Assembly (NCBI RefSeq): GCF_015169395.1
Contig: NZ_CP063458.1
Span: 62,001-126,000, forward strand
DNA length: 64,000 nucleotides
Source: Humisphaera borealis
Lineage (GTDB): Bacteria; Planctomycetota; Phycisphaerae; Tepidisphaerales; Tepidisphaeraceae
Direction: 5' to 3'
This document shows positions 1-8,489 of this stretch, piece by piece. The notes under the pieces were generated by a model. That model saw nothing but the letters and a program-made list of their open reading frames with translations. It ran no database searches and was not told the DNA's origin. Every line of letters starts with the position of its first letter. Position 1 is the first letter of the stretch. A program made the translations under genes and the position numbers.

Positions 1-3000
1 ATCGCCAACGGCACCTTGAAGCTGAAGGCTGCGGCGGGCGGATCGACCGTTCTTCAGGATAGCGCGCCGGTGGCGTTCAGCGTCGACGCGACGTCGCAGT
101 CCGCCGGTGGAACACTGGAACTCCTCGGTGCCGGCGGCGTGGCAAGCGACGAGTTGGCCGGGCCGCTCAGTATCGTCGCAGGTGCCAGTACGGTGAAGGT
201 GACGCCGGGCGCCGCCGGTACTGCGTCGCTCAGGTTTGTGTCGATCGGGACCACCGCGACGACATCAGCGGCATCGGCCGCGTCGACGACGATCACCGTG
301 CCCAGCACGGTCGGGCTTGTTCCGGGGATGGTCATTACCGGCACCGGCGTGACAGCCAACGCGACGATCGCCGCGATCACCGGTCCCACCACGTTCACTG
401 CCAGTGCGGCGCAGACGATTGCCGCTTCCGTTCCCCTGACCTTCTCCCGCCCCAGCGGCGTTGTTGCCGGCGGCGGCGGCACGGTGAACTTCACGCCGGC
501 GGCAGGCGGCAGTGTGATCATCGGCTCGGTCCCGGCGGCCGGTCTGCTCAATGGTTTCTCGTACTTCAACGGTGCGGACTTCGCCTACGCGCCGGCGACG
601 ACAAACGCAACGCTCCGCGCCCCGGTCTATGACACGGATGCGGGCTTCAACACGGTTGCAGGCGGCGCGATCCTGACCGCCGCCTCCAACAATTTCATTA
701 CGGCAACCAGCGGCGCGTTGTCTGACGGGACCGTCGTCGAAGCTGCCGCCAAGACGATTTCCACTGTCAAACTGAGCAATGCCACGACCCTTACCGCCAA
801 CGCCCTGCTGACCATTCAGAGCGCAGCAAACAGCCCCGGCGGCATCCTGCTCTCCGGGGGTTCGGCCACAATTAACGGTACCGCAGGCATCACGTCTGGC
901 GGCACGGGCGACCTCGTTGTCCGAACCGACCTGGCGACCGACGTACTGACAATCTCCACGCCGTTGACGGCAACCACCACTGGCGGTCTCACGAAGACCG
1001 GTGCCGGCGTTCTGATTCTGTCCGCCGTAAACGCACAGACGGGTCAGACCAACATCAACGAAGGTACGGTCCGCCTGAGCGGAGCCACGAGCAGGCTTAG
1101 CGGAGCAAATGCATCCCTGAATGTCCGTCAGGGGGCGACATTGGACCTAAACGGCGTTAGTACCGGCACTGCGATCTTCAGCTTGAACGGTGCCGGCACC
1201 ATCACCAATTCGAATGCCACGACCGCGACCCTGACCCTCGGTAACAACAACGGCACCGGAACATTTGCGGGCATTATCCAGAACGGCCCCAGCGGCGGTG
1301 GCGTCGTGAACGTGACCAAGACCGGTACGGGCGGACAGACCTGGTCCGGTCTGAACACCTACACCGGTGTGACGACGATCGCTTCGACCGGCATCGTCAC
1401 CGTGCCGAACCTGGCCAATATCGGCTCAGCAAGCAGCATCGGTGCCGGCGTGAGCACGGATGACGCCAGTAACGCAGCCAGCCTGGTCTTCACTGGAACA
1501 AGTACCACGCAAGGCTATGGCGGTATCAGCTACACCGGCCGGCAGTCCATCAGCATCAATCGGCTGTTCACCTTCAACGGCGTCGCTTCGGGCGGTGCCC
1601 GTATCCAGAACAACAGTGCAATCAACGCGTCGCTGATCTTCAGCAACCCGGCACCACTCGTTTTCGGCGCTGCGGCAACCAACATTGCACAGGGATTGGT
1701 GCTGGGCGGTTCGTCTTCGGGCGACAACCTATTCAACCCGCGAATCACCAACAACGGCACTGCCGTCACCAACGTCTACAAGTCCGACGCCGGTCTCTGG
1801 ATCCTTGGAAATGCGACGAACAGCTACACGGGCGTGACACAGATCAACGCCGGTGCACTACGAGCGGTCGACGGTACCACGTTGCCGACAGGCTCGAACG
1901 TAATTCTGAACGGCGGCGTGCTGGAAACCGGCGGTACGCTGGCGCGGACGATCGGTACCGGGGCGGGTCAGTTCAAGTGGGTCAATGGTGGCTTTTCAGG
2001 CGGCGATTCGAAGCTCGTCGTCAATATCGCCGGAACCCCGGTTTGGAACGCTCCCGCTTCCCCTGATTTTGTGCTCGGCAGCATGACGCTCAGTTCTGCA
2101 ACGGCCTTGTCCGAGGTGGAGCTGACCGGCGGATTTGACATCAGTCCCGGGTTGGCCGCGACGCCTACGGTAACCACGACCAGCGCGAGCACGGCGGTGA
2201 CCATCACCACTGGGAACACGAACAACCTCGCGATCGGACAGGCGATCTCGGGTGCGAATATTCCCGCCGGCGCGACCATTGCATCGATCACCGGCCCGAC
2301 CACATTTACGCTAAGTGCCAACGCAACAGCCTCCGCCACCGGCACCGCAGCCACCATCGCCGCCGGCGGCTTCAGGTTGATCACGGTTGCGGACAATGGG
2401 AACACCCAGACCGACTTTGCGACGATCTCTGCCAATATCGGCGGATCCGGTGCTCTACGGGTCAGTGGCGGCACGCTCAACCTTTTCGGTGCCAATACCT
2501 ACACCGGCCAGACCCAGGTGGTCGCCGGTACGCTCGTCGTCAAGTCGCTGGGCCTCAGCTCGGCGCCCTCCACCAGCACCAGCGTGGGTAGCAACGTCGG
2601 AGCCAATCTCTCGTCGGGTGCCATTCTTCTCGGCAACGGCGGAACCACTGGTGCCAACCTTCAATATGTCGGCGCCGGCGAAACCTCGGATCGTCTCATC
2701 CAGCTGAACACGACGACCGCGAGCAACATCATCTACTCCGATGGTACCGGGCCGCTGATCTTGACGAACGTCCAGAATAACCTGGTCGCAGGCGCCAAGA
2801 CCCTGGCGCTCCGTGGTAGCAACACCGCCGTGAACATGGTCACCAGCCAGTTGAGCGACAACGGCGGGGCCTTGAGCGTCCAGGTGGACGGCGGCGGCAT
2901 CTGGGTACTGACCAATCCGGCGAACAACTTCACCGGAATCATGAACGTCAGCGCCGGTGCCATCGGCATCGGTAGCACGGCCGCCCTGGGGCTGGGCCAG

Positions 3001-4506
3001 TTTAACCTCGGCAGCGCGATGGCATTCGGTTACCGCAACGACGTGACTGTCGGTTTCCGCGTCCCGAATAACACCAACCCGGCGATCATCGGCGAGTACA
3101 ACTTTACAGTCCCCACGCTGACACTTCTGGCTGACGCGAACAGCCCGTCCATTACCAACACCATCATCGCTGGCAAATCGCTCACTATCGGAAACATCAC
3201 TGCCGATGCGATGACTGCGGCGCGGTCGTTGAGCATCAATGGCAGCGGCCTTACCACGATCACCGGCAGCCTGACGACGACTACGGCCTTCCCCCTCAGT
3301 CTGGCTAACGGAGGCACAGGCCAACTGATTCTGCAGGGGCCCGGTGGCAATGCTTTGAACATCGCCGGCGCGACGATTACTGCCACGTCCGGCCTGACGA
3401 GCCTCAATTCGGATACGGCGCTGGGTGGTGCTGCCCTGGTGTTCAACGGAGGCGCGGTCTCGGTCCTCGGCGCCGATCGGACCTACGCCACAACGAACAC
3501 CACGATCAACAACAACATCACTGCCACCTTCAACGGAAACTTCGGCCTGTCTCTCGGCGGCACATTGACCCTGGGTGCCGCGGCCAACAATGTGACGCTC
3601 ACCAACAACGCAATCGCGGGTAAATCACTGACGTTCTCCGGACCCGTGACCGCCAACGCAATGACCGCCGACCGAACCTGGACGGTCAACGGGACCGGTG
3701 CTACCAACATCAACGGAGCGATCAGTTCGTCTACGGCGTTCTCCCTTGTCCTGGCTTACACCGGGTCGGGCACGCTGACCCTGGGTGGCGCCGGCTCCAA
3801 CCTCAGCGGTACGGCTGACACGACCCCGAGCGGGCAGCTCAATATCACCGGCGCGGGCGGTACCGCGATTGTGAACGGCAGCATCACGGCATCGAGTGCC
3901 GCACTGAACAACGCGACCGCAAAGCTGGGGGGTATCGGTTCGATTGCCGCCCCCCTTACGGTCAGTGCCGGTACGCTCAGTCCCGGTAACAGCGTCGGCA
4001 CGCTGACGGTCGGCGCAGCGGCCGCAACTGGAACGACCCTGACGGTCAACGGAGCGACCTCAAATCTGTTGGTCGAGCTTCAAGCCGATGGGTCTGGCGA
4101 CAAGGTGGTGAACAACGGCAACACCACCGGAAACGGTCTGTCGCATCTGCAGATCAGCCTGTTGTCCGGCTACGTTCCCACGAGCCAGACCTTTTTGCTG
4201 ATCGACAACATCACCGGCACCGCCGCAACGCCCAAGCTGTTTGCCGATGTCCAGCTCCTCTCGGGAGGCAACGGGCCGCAGGCGGCTGTCCCACTGACGC
4301 TGGTGAGCGGGTCCATCTGGTCCGCAACCGACGCAGGCGGCAATGTCTTCACCGTCGACTACAACGCACAAGGCACGGGAACGGCCAACGACGTCATCCT
4401 GACCGTCACCGCCGTCCCCGAACCGGCATCGATCGGCGCTTTGGCGCTGGCCGGTATCGGTTTGCTCGGCGGGCGTCGCCGTCGCAAGGCCGCTCGTATC
4501 GGCTGA
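1..4506 (+). CDS. Autotransporter-type beta-strand-repeat surface protein with PEP-CTERM sorting signal (5' partial)
   Basis: The frame is open from the first base, so the true start lies left of the window; 1501 residues are visible. The protein is rich in Gly, Ala, Thr, Asn and Ser and carries repeated units of the autotransporter-associated beta-strand type (for example GGLTKTGAGVLILS and GGQTWSGLNTYTGVTTI), which predict a long beta-helix. Two longer modules also recur: one with ATIAAITGPTTFT / ATIASITGPTTFT near residues 120 and 760, and one with IAGKSLT..TADAMTA / IAGKSLT..TANAMTA near residues 1055 and 1210. The C-terminus has the PEP-CTERM layout: VPEP at about residue 1472, a short hydrophobic helix, then an RRRRKAAR tail. 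This predicts export and processing by an exosortase-like enzyme. Likely a large adhesin or matrix protein; the ligand is unknown. Confidence 0.85.
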   Translation: MANGTLKLKAAAGGSTVLQDSAPVAFSVDATSQSAGGTLELLGAGGVASDELAGPLSIVAGASTVKVTPGAAGTASLRFVSIGTTATTSAASAASTTITVPSTVGLVPGMVITGTGVTANATIAAITGPTTFTASAAQTIAASVPLTFSRPSGVVAGGGGTVNFTPAAGGSVIIGSVPAAGLLNGFSYFNGADFAYAPATTNATLRAPVYDTDAGFNTVAGGAILTAASNNFITATSGALSDGTVVEAAAKTISTVKLSNATTLTANALLTIQSAANSPGGILLSGGSATINGTAGITSGGTGDLVVRTDLATDVLTISTPLTATTTGGLTKTGAGVLILSAVNAQTGQTNINEGTVRLSGATSRLSGANASLNVRQGATLDLNGVSTGTAIFSLNGAGTITNSNATTATLTLGNNNGTGTFAGIIQNGPSGGGVVNVTKTGTGGQTWSGLNTYTGVTTIASTGIVTVPNLANIGSASSIGAGVSTDDASNAASLVFTGTSTTQGYGGISYTGRQSISINRLFTFNGVASGGARIQNNSAINASLIFSNPAPLVFGAAATNIAQGLVLGGSSSGDNLFNPRITNNGTAVTNVYKSDAGLWILGNATNSYTGVTQINAGALRAVDGTTLPTGSNVILNGGVLETGGTLARTIGTGAGQFKWVNGGFSGGDSKLVVNIAGTPVWNAPASPDFVLGSMTLSSATALSEVELTGGFDISPGLAATPTVTTTSASTAVTITTGNTNNLAIGQAISGANIPAGATIASITGPTTFTLSANATASATGTAATIAAGGFRLITVADNGNTQTDFATISANIGGSGALRVSGGTLNLFGANTYTGQTQVVAGTLVVKSLGLSSAPSTSTSVGSNVGANLSSGAILLGNGGTTGANLQYVGAGETSDRLIQLNTTTASNIIYSDGTGPLILTNVQNNLVAGAKTLALRGSNTAVNMVTSQLSDNGGALSVQVDGGGIWVLTNPANNFTGIMNVSAGAIGIGSTAALGLGQFNLGSAMAFGYRNDVTVGFRVPNNTNPAIIGEYNFTVPTLTLLADANSPSITNTIIAGKSLTIGNITADAMTAARSLSINGSGLTTITGSLTTTTAFPLSLANGGTGQLILQGPGGNALNIAGATITATSGLTSLNSDTALGGAALVFNGGAVSVLGADRTYATTNTTINNNITATFNGNFGLSLGGTLTLGAAANNVTLTNNAIAGKSLTFSGPVTANAMTADRTWTVNGTGATNINGAISSSTAFSLVLAYTGSGTLTLGGAGSNLSGTADTTPSGQLNITGAGGTAIVNGSITASSAALNNATAKLGGIGSIAAPLTVSAGTLSPGNSVGTLTVGAAAATGTTLTVNGATSNLLVELQADGSGDKVVNNGNTTGNGLSHLQISLLSGYVPTSQTFLLIDNITGTAATPKLFADVQLLSGGNGPQAAVPLTLVSGSIWSATDAGGNVFTVDYNAQGTGTANDVILTVTAVPEPASIGALALAGIGLLGGRRRRKAARIG

Positions 4507-4545
4507 TCCTTGGCGGCCGGCGGTCGCCTTCTAGATGACTACGAA

Positions 4546-4580
4546 CAAGGACCTCCCTGTTGCTCAGGGAGGTCCTTTGT
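4546..4580. terminator. Rho-independent terminator after the PEP-CTERM gene
   Basis: A 12-bp perfect stem (AAGGACCTCCCT with AGGGAGGTCCTT, 4547-4558 and 4566-4577) closes a 7-nt loop and is followed by a short T-rich stretch. It starts 40 nt after the stop codon of the surface-protein gene. It could also serve the convergent DUF167 gene. Confidence 0.75.
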
Positions 4581-4662
4581 CGTTGTCGTGTTGATTGTCG
4601 TTTTCACGTCGGCGTGATGTAGTGCCGCTGAGTTGGCGGGGGATGTCACTGAAGGCCGGCCG

Positions 4663-4932
4663 TCAATTCGTCAATCCTGCCAACTTGCCGTCCAACGTCG
4701 CCTGATCCATTCCCTCGATCGCGACCACCTTCCTCGGCTGGGTGTGCCCCCGGCTGATCTGGATGTGGTCCGGGCGGATGCCCAAAAAGTCGGCCAACAC
4801 CTTGATCACCGCCTTGTTGGCCTTGCCGTCTTCAGGCGGCGCACTGACCTGCACCTTCACGCCGTCGCCGTACCGGCCGGCCACGCGGTCGCGGCTGGCG
4901 CCGGGGACGACTTTGACGTTGAGGGTAGCCAT
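4663..4932 (-). CDS. DUF167 (YggU-type) protein
   Basis: An 89-aa protein starting MATLNVKVVPGASRDRVAG. The core VKVQVSAPPEDGKANKAVIKVLADFLGI is the hallmark of the DUF167/YggU family, small alpha/beta proteins of unknown function; the segment PPEDGKAN is its most conserved part. The open frame extends 40 codons upstream, but those residues are Pro/Ser/His-rich and unlike the family, so the internal ATG at 4932 was chosen. It converges with the surface-protein gene. Cytoplasmic; function unknown. Confidence 0.85.
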   Translation of the reverse strand: MATLNVKVVPGASRDRVAGRYGDGVKVQVSAPPEDGKANKAVIKVLADFLGIRPDHIQISRGHTQPRKVVAIEGMDQATLDGKLAGLTN

Positions 4933-5093
4933 GGGGAAGAGGTGGAGGGGTGGAAGGGTGGATGAGTGGTGCGGTTGGTTTCTGTTGTTCGGTGCCTGAC
5001 TGCGAGGCAACGTTGACGATTCACCAGGCGACTGCGTCACCCATTCACCCATTCACCTAGCGATCCACCCACCCCTCCGCCTTCCTCCACGTT

Positions 5094-6011
5094 CTACTTG
5101 ATCCACCCCAGCGTCTTCATCCATTCCGTCGCCAGCACCGGCCACTTGCTGACCGGGTTCTCCGACGGCCGCAGGCCGTAGCCGTGGCCGCCCTTGGCGA
5201 ACGTGTGAACCTCCGTCGGCACCTTCACCGCCTTGAGCGCCAGGGCGTACACGTACGCGTTCTCCACCTTGATGCCGTCGTCCTGCGTCTGAATGATGAA
5301 CGTCGGCGGGGTCTTGTCGGTGACCTTTAGGTCAGCGGCGATCTTCGTCACGTCGGCTTTGTCCACCAGGTACGCGGGGTAGATCAGGAACGCCGCGTCG
5401 GGCCGGCAGCTTTCCTTGTCGGCGTCATCGACGGCGGGGTAAGTGCGCTCGGCGAAGTTGTTGCTGACCGATGCCGACAAATGCCCGCCGGCCGAGAAAC
5501 CCAGCACGCCGACGCGCTTCGGATCGATCTTCCACTCGGCCGCGCGGTGCCGCACGATGCCGATCGCCCGCTGCACGTCCTGCAATGCTGCGGTGTGCTT
5601 CTCCAGTCCCTTACGCGACGGCACGCGGTACTTCAGCAGCACGCCGGTCACGCCGACCGAGTTCAGCCATTTGCAGATCTCGGTGCCTTCCAAGTTGTAC
5701 GCCAGGATGTTGTATCCGCCGCCCGGGCAGACGACGACCGCCGCCCCGGTGTCCTTGTCGGCCGCCGGCTTATAGACGGTGATCGTCGGCTTCGACACGT
5801 CGCCCAGACGAATAATGTATTTGTCGGCGGGGATCTTCGGGTCGGGCTTGGTCTTGTCGACTTCCGGGCCGATGTCCCCCTTCTCGCCGGGTGCAACGTC
5901 GGGCCAGATCGCGATGGGTTGCGGTTCGGCGACGTCCGCGGCGCGCGAGGTCGTGACAACGCCGGCGAAGGTAAGTAGTGCGACAAGTACGAAGCGTGTT
6001 GGGGTTGGCAT
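5094..6011 (-). CDS. Secreted alpha/beta-hydrolase, acetyl-esterase-like
   Basis: 305 aa from the ATG at 6011, which places a clear signal peptide first (MPTPTRFVLVALLTFAGVVT, cleavage near SRAA-DV). The oxyanion motif CPGGGY is at 95-100, the nucleophile elbow GFSAGGH puts Ser at 173, the acid is probably Asp244 or Asp245 (QTQDD), and the base is His276 (KGGHGYG). This is the layout of the BD-FAE/xylan-acetylesterase-like hydrolases common in planctomycete polysaccharide degradation. A 34-codon upstream extension in the same frame lies inside an inverted repeat and is not credible as coding. Substrate unknown; a deacetylase or feruloyl-esterase role on plant or algal glycans is inferred. Confidence 0.85.
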   Translation of the reverse strand: MPTPTRFVLVALLTFAGVVTTSRAADVAEPQPIAIWPDVAPGEKGDIGPEVDKTKPDPKIPADKYIIRLGDVSKPTITVYKPAADKDTGAAVVVCPGGGYNILAYNLEGTEICKWLNSVGVTGVLLKYRVPSRKGLEKHTAALQDVQRAIGIVRHRAAEWKIDPKRVGVLGFSAGGHLSASVSNNFAERTYPAVDDADKESCRPDAAFLIYPAYLVDKADVTKIAADLKVTDKTPPTFIIQTQDDGIKVENAYVYALALKAVKVPTEVHTFAKGGHGYGLRPSENPVSKWPVLATEWMKTLGWIK

Positions 6012-6084
6012 GCCCACTGGAATACCACGGCGGATAGCCGGCATCAATTTGAAAGCCTCACTGCGCGACCCAGCCGCGATCCGA

Positions 6085-6270
6085 ACGAAGAGAACACGAA
6101 GGCGCGAAGGCACGAAGAAGCCACGAAGGATGTCCAGTCAATTGATGGCAATCGGCTTCTGATGCGCAATCCAAAACGAGGCGAGAGCGAAAATGTGTGA
6201 CCATTCGTTTCGTTTGACTTGATCAACTTCGTGGCTTCTTCGTGCCTTCGCGCCTTCGTGTTCTCTTCGT
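6085..6270. repeat. 44-bp perfect inverted repeat in a divergent promoter region
   Basis: Arms 6085-6128 and 6227-6270 are exact reverse complements, separated by 98 bp. The arm is built from degenerate 7-9-nt units of the type ACGAAGG / GCGAAGG / CACGAAG. It lies between the divergent esterase and alcohol dehydrogenase genes, so it must overlap at least one promoter region. Partial, diverged relatives of the same word occur near 11610-11655, 30080, 30990 and 33700-33750. Confidence 0.9.
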
Positions 6271-6303
6271 CTTGGGTGCGCGGGGAGGTATCGTCTGGCC
6301 ACC

Positions 6304-7350
6304 ATGATGCGCGCCCTCGTCTTCGACCGCTTCCAGGAGCATCCCCAGGTTCGCGAGGTCCCCGATCCGCAGCCCGCGCCCGACGGCGTTGTGATCGCCG
6401 TCCGGGCCGCGGGGATCTGCCGCAGCGACTGGCACGGCTGGATGGGCCACGATTCCGACGTCCGCCCGCCTCACGTCCCCGGGCACGAGTTCGCCGGCGT
6501 CGTCGCCGAGATCGGTTCGCGCGTCAGCCGCTGGAAGGTCGGCGATCGCGTCACCGTGCCCTTCTGCTGCGGGTGCGGCGTCTGCCCGCAGTGCCTCGCC
6601 GGCGACCAGCAGATCTGCGACGACTATTTCCAGCCCGGCTTCACCGCCTGGGGCGCGTTCGCCGAGCGCGTCGCGATCCGCTACGCCGACGTCAATCTCG
6701 TCCGCCTGCCCGACGACCTGGGCTTCGTCGAGTCGGCGAGCCTGGGGTGCCGGTTCATCACGTCGTTTCGTGCCGTCGTTACGCAGGGCCGGGTTCGCGC
6801 GGGCGAATGGGTCGCCGTCCACGGTTGCGGCGGGGTGGGGCTGTCGGCGGTGCAGATTGCCCGGGCCGCCGGGGCACAGGTGATCGCGGTCGATATCCGT
6901 CCCGAATCGCTCGCGCTGGCGGTGTCGCTAGGCGCGACGGCGACGGTCGATGTGTCGCAAACCGCCGACGTCGCACAGGCGATCCGGCAGATCGCCGGCG
7001 GCGGGGCACACGTCTCGCTCGATGCCCTGGGCAGCCGAACGACCTGCTGGAACTCGATCGCCTGCCTCCGCAAGCGCGGCCGTCACGTGCAGGTCGGCCT
7101 GATGCTCGGCGACCAGCGCGACCCGCCGATCCCCATGGGGCAGGTGATCGGCAAAGAGCTCCAGATCATCGGCAGCCACGGCATGCAGGCTCACGCCTAC
7201 GGCGACGTGTTCGCGATGCTGCGGACCAGCTCCATCCGCCCGGCGGACCTGGTGAAGCGCACCATCTCTCTCGACGACGCCGCCGAGGCTCTGGTTGCGA
7301 TGGGAAAGTTCGGCGGGGTGGGCGCGACGGTGATCGATCGATTTGGGTAG
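6304..7350 (+). CDS. Zinc-dependent medium-chain alcohol dehydrogenase
   Basis: 348 aa, the usual length for the medium-chain dehydrogenase/reductase superfamily. Predicted catalytic-zinc ligands are Cys39 (GICRSDWHG), His61 and Glu62 (PGHEFAG). The structural-zinc cluster is Cys91, Cys94, Cys97 and Cys105 ([15 protein letters not shown]). The Rossmann nucleotide-binding motif GCGGVG is at 174-179, followed by an acidic residue at the end of strand 2 (AVDIRP) that suggests NAD over NADP. Oxidises or reduces an alcohol/aldehyde pair; substrate unknown. The ATG at 6307 is an equally possible start. Transcribed divergently from the esterase. Confidence 0.92.
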   Translation: MMRALVFDRFQEHPQVREVPDPQPAPDGVVIAVRAAGICRSDWHGWMGHDSDVRPPHVPGHEFAGVVAEIGSRVSRWKVGDRVTVPFCCGCGVCPQCLAGDQQICDDYFQPGFTAWGAFAERVAIRYADVNLVRLPDDLGFVESASLGCRFITSFRAVVTQGRVRAGEWVAVHGCGGVGLSAVQIARAAGAQVIAVDIRPESLALAVSLGATATVDVSQTADVAQAIRQIAGGGAHVSLDALGSRTTCWNSIACLRKRGRHVQVGLMLGDQRDPPIPMGQVIGKELQIIGSHGMQAHAYGDVFAMLRTSSIRPADLVKRTISLDDAAEALVAMGKFGGVGATVIDRFG

Positions 7351-7466
7351 CCCCGGGCCGTCGGCGACAGACCAGGATTTTCATCCTTCGTTGCGGTCAA
7401 AGCGTGCGCGGCTCCTTTGACAGTTCCCCGCTGGCAAATCGTTCTGTATCCCCGACAATCCCCCCC

Positions 7467-8297
7467 GTGATCCGAAACGACCGTGGCGACCATTTTCTGC
7501 TGATCACCCAGAACGACCACGCCGTCCTCGCCGGCGAGCTGGCGGCGCGGATCGGCAACGCGCGGTTCGACGGGCCCGATCCGCGAGAGCCAACGCTGCT
7601 CGGCACCGCGATGCACGATGCCGGCTGGCCGCTGCACGATGACGCCCCGACGCTCAACGCCGGCGGGCTGCCGCTGCACGTCATGGAGATTTCCGCGCCG
7701 CTGGCGACACGGGTCTGGAATGAATCCGCTCAAAGGGCTGCCGCGGCCGACTCTTACGCCGGGTTGCTCGTCAGCCTGCACGTGTTCGCGTTGTCGTCGC
7801 TGGCCGTGATGAAGCACCAGAACTCGCTCGACCGCGACGCGGCCCGTCACGAGATGTTCCTGATCAACCAGTTCCAGCAGACCGAGATCGAACGACAGGA
7901 AATCATCCGGCCGCAGTTCGGGCTGCGCAACGACCTGCCCCGGCATATCGGCCTGGCCGATCCCGGCGAAGACCACGAAGAGGACCGCCTGCGGGCCAAC
8001 CTCGGCTGGTTGCGGGCGATGGACGGCATCAGCCTGGACCTGTGCACCGGCAAGCGAGTCTTCGACCGTCTGCCCGAGGTTTATCCGCGCGTCGGCCCGG
8101 TGGGGATGGAGCTGACGATGGTCCACCTGGAGCCGGGCGTGCTGCGGATCGATCCCTGGCCCTTCTCGACCAGCACCATTGACCTGGTGGTCCCCGCCCG
8201 GCGTGTGACGGCTGCGCCGTTCGCGAATGTCGAAGCATTCCGCCAGGCGTACGCGGCTGCGGCGGTGTTCGGGCATCGGGTGCGCGTGGTGCGGTGA
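7467..8297 (+). CDS. DUF3891 family protein
   Basis: 276 aa, starting at a GTG (VIRNDRGDHFLLITQNDHAVLAG). The frame stays open far upstream across the dehydrogenase gene, but that part is a shadow. The opening, with an ITQ-DH segment, a GTAMHDAGW stretch containing paired His-Asp, and the LLVSLH / RHEMF helices, matches DUF3891, a family of unknown function. The His-Asp pair and helical pattern recall HD-domain metal hydrolases, but that is only a resemblance. It follows the dehydrogenase by 116 bp on the same strand and may be co-transcribed. Confidence 0.75.
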   Translation: MIRNDRGDHFLLITQNDHAVLAGELAARIGNARFDGPDPREPTLLGTAMHDAGWPLHDDAPTLNAGGLPLHVMEISAPLATRVWNESAQRAAAADSYAGLLVSLHVFALSSLAVMKHQNSLDRDAARHEMFLINQFQQTEIERQEIIRPQFGLRNDLPRHIGLADPGEDHEEDRLRANLGWLRAMDGISLDLCTGKRVFDRLPEVYPRVGPVGMELTMVHLEPGVLRIDPWPFSTSTIDLVVPARRVTAAPFANVEAFRQAYAAAAVFGHRVRVVR

Positions 8298-8324
8298 CAC
8301 CTCTTTACGTCTGGCTTCACTTCC

Positions 8325-8415
8325 GGGTGGCATGGGCAACGGTACTCCGTTGCCCGTGTCGAACGTTGGTCGGCAATCGCCACGGGCAAGCGAGTACGCT
8401 TGCCCATGCCACCCC
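8325..8415. repeat. Twin-hairpin inverted repeat, copy 1
   Basis: Arms 8325-8358 and 8381-8414 pair with each other with four mismatches, yet each arm also folds on itself perfectly: GGGCAACGG-TACT-CCGTTGCCC in the left arm and GGGCAAGCG-AGTA-CGCTTGCCC in the right. The between-arm differences are therefore compensated inside each arm. It sits between the convergent DUF3891 and propeller genes and may act as a bidirectional terminator. Confidence 0.9.
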
Positions 8416-8489
8416 GTTTTGCGAATCGCGACGCCTTATGTTCGGCCCCTCACCCCAGCCCTCTCCCCCGCGTACGGGGGAGAGAGAGT

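Noticed and set aside
6219-7466. Upstream extension of the DUF3891 frame
   Set aside because: It is antisense-like, Arg-rich shadow of the alcohol dehydrogenase, and its first part is the inverted repeat. The GTG at 7467 starts the recognisable domain.
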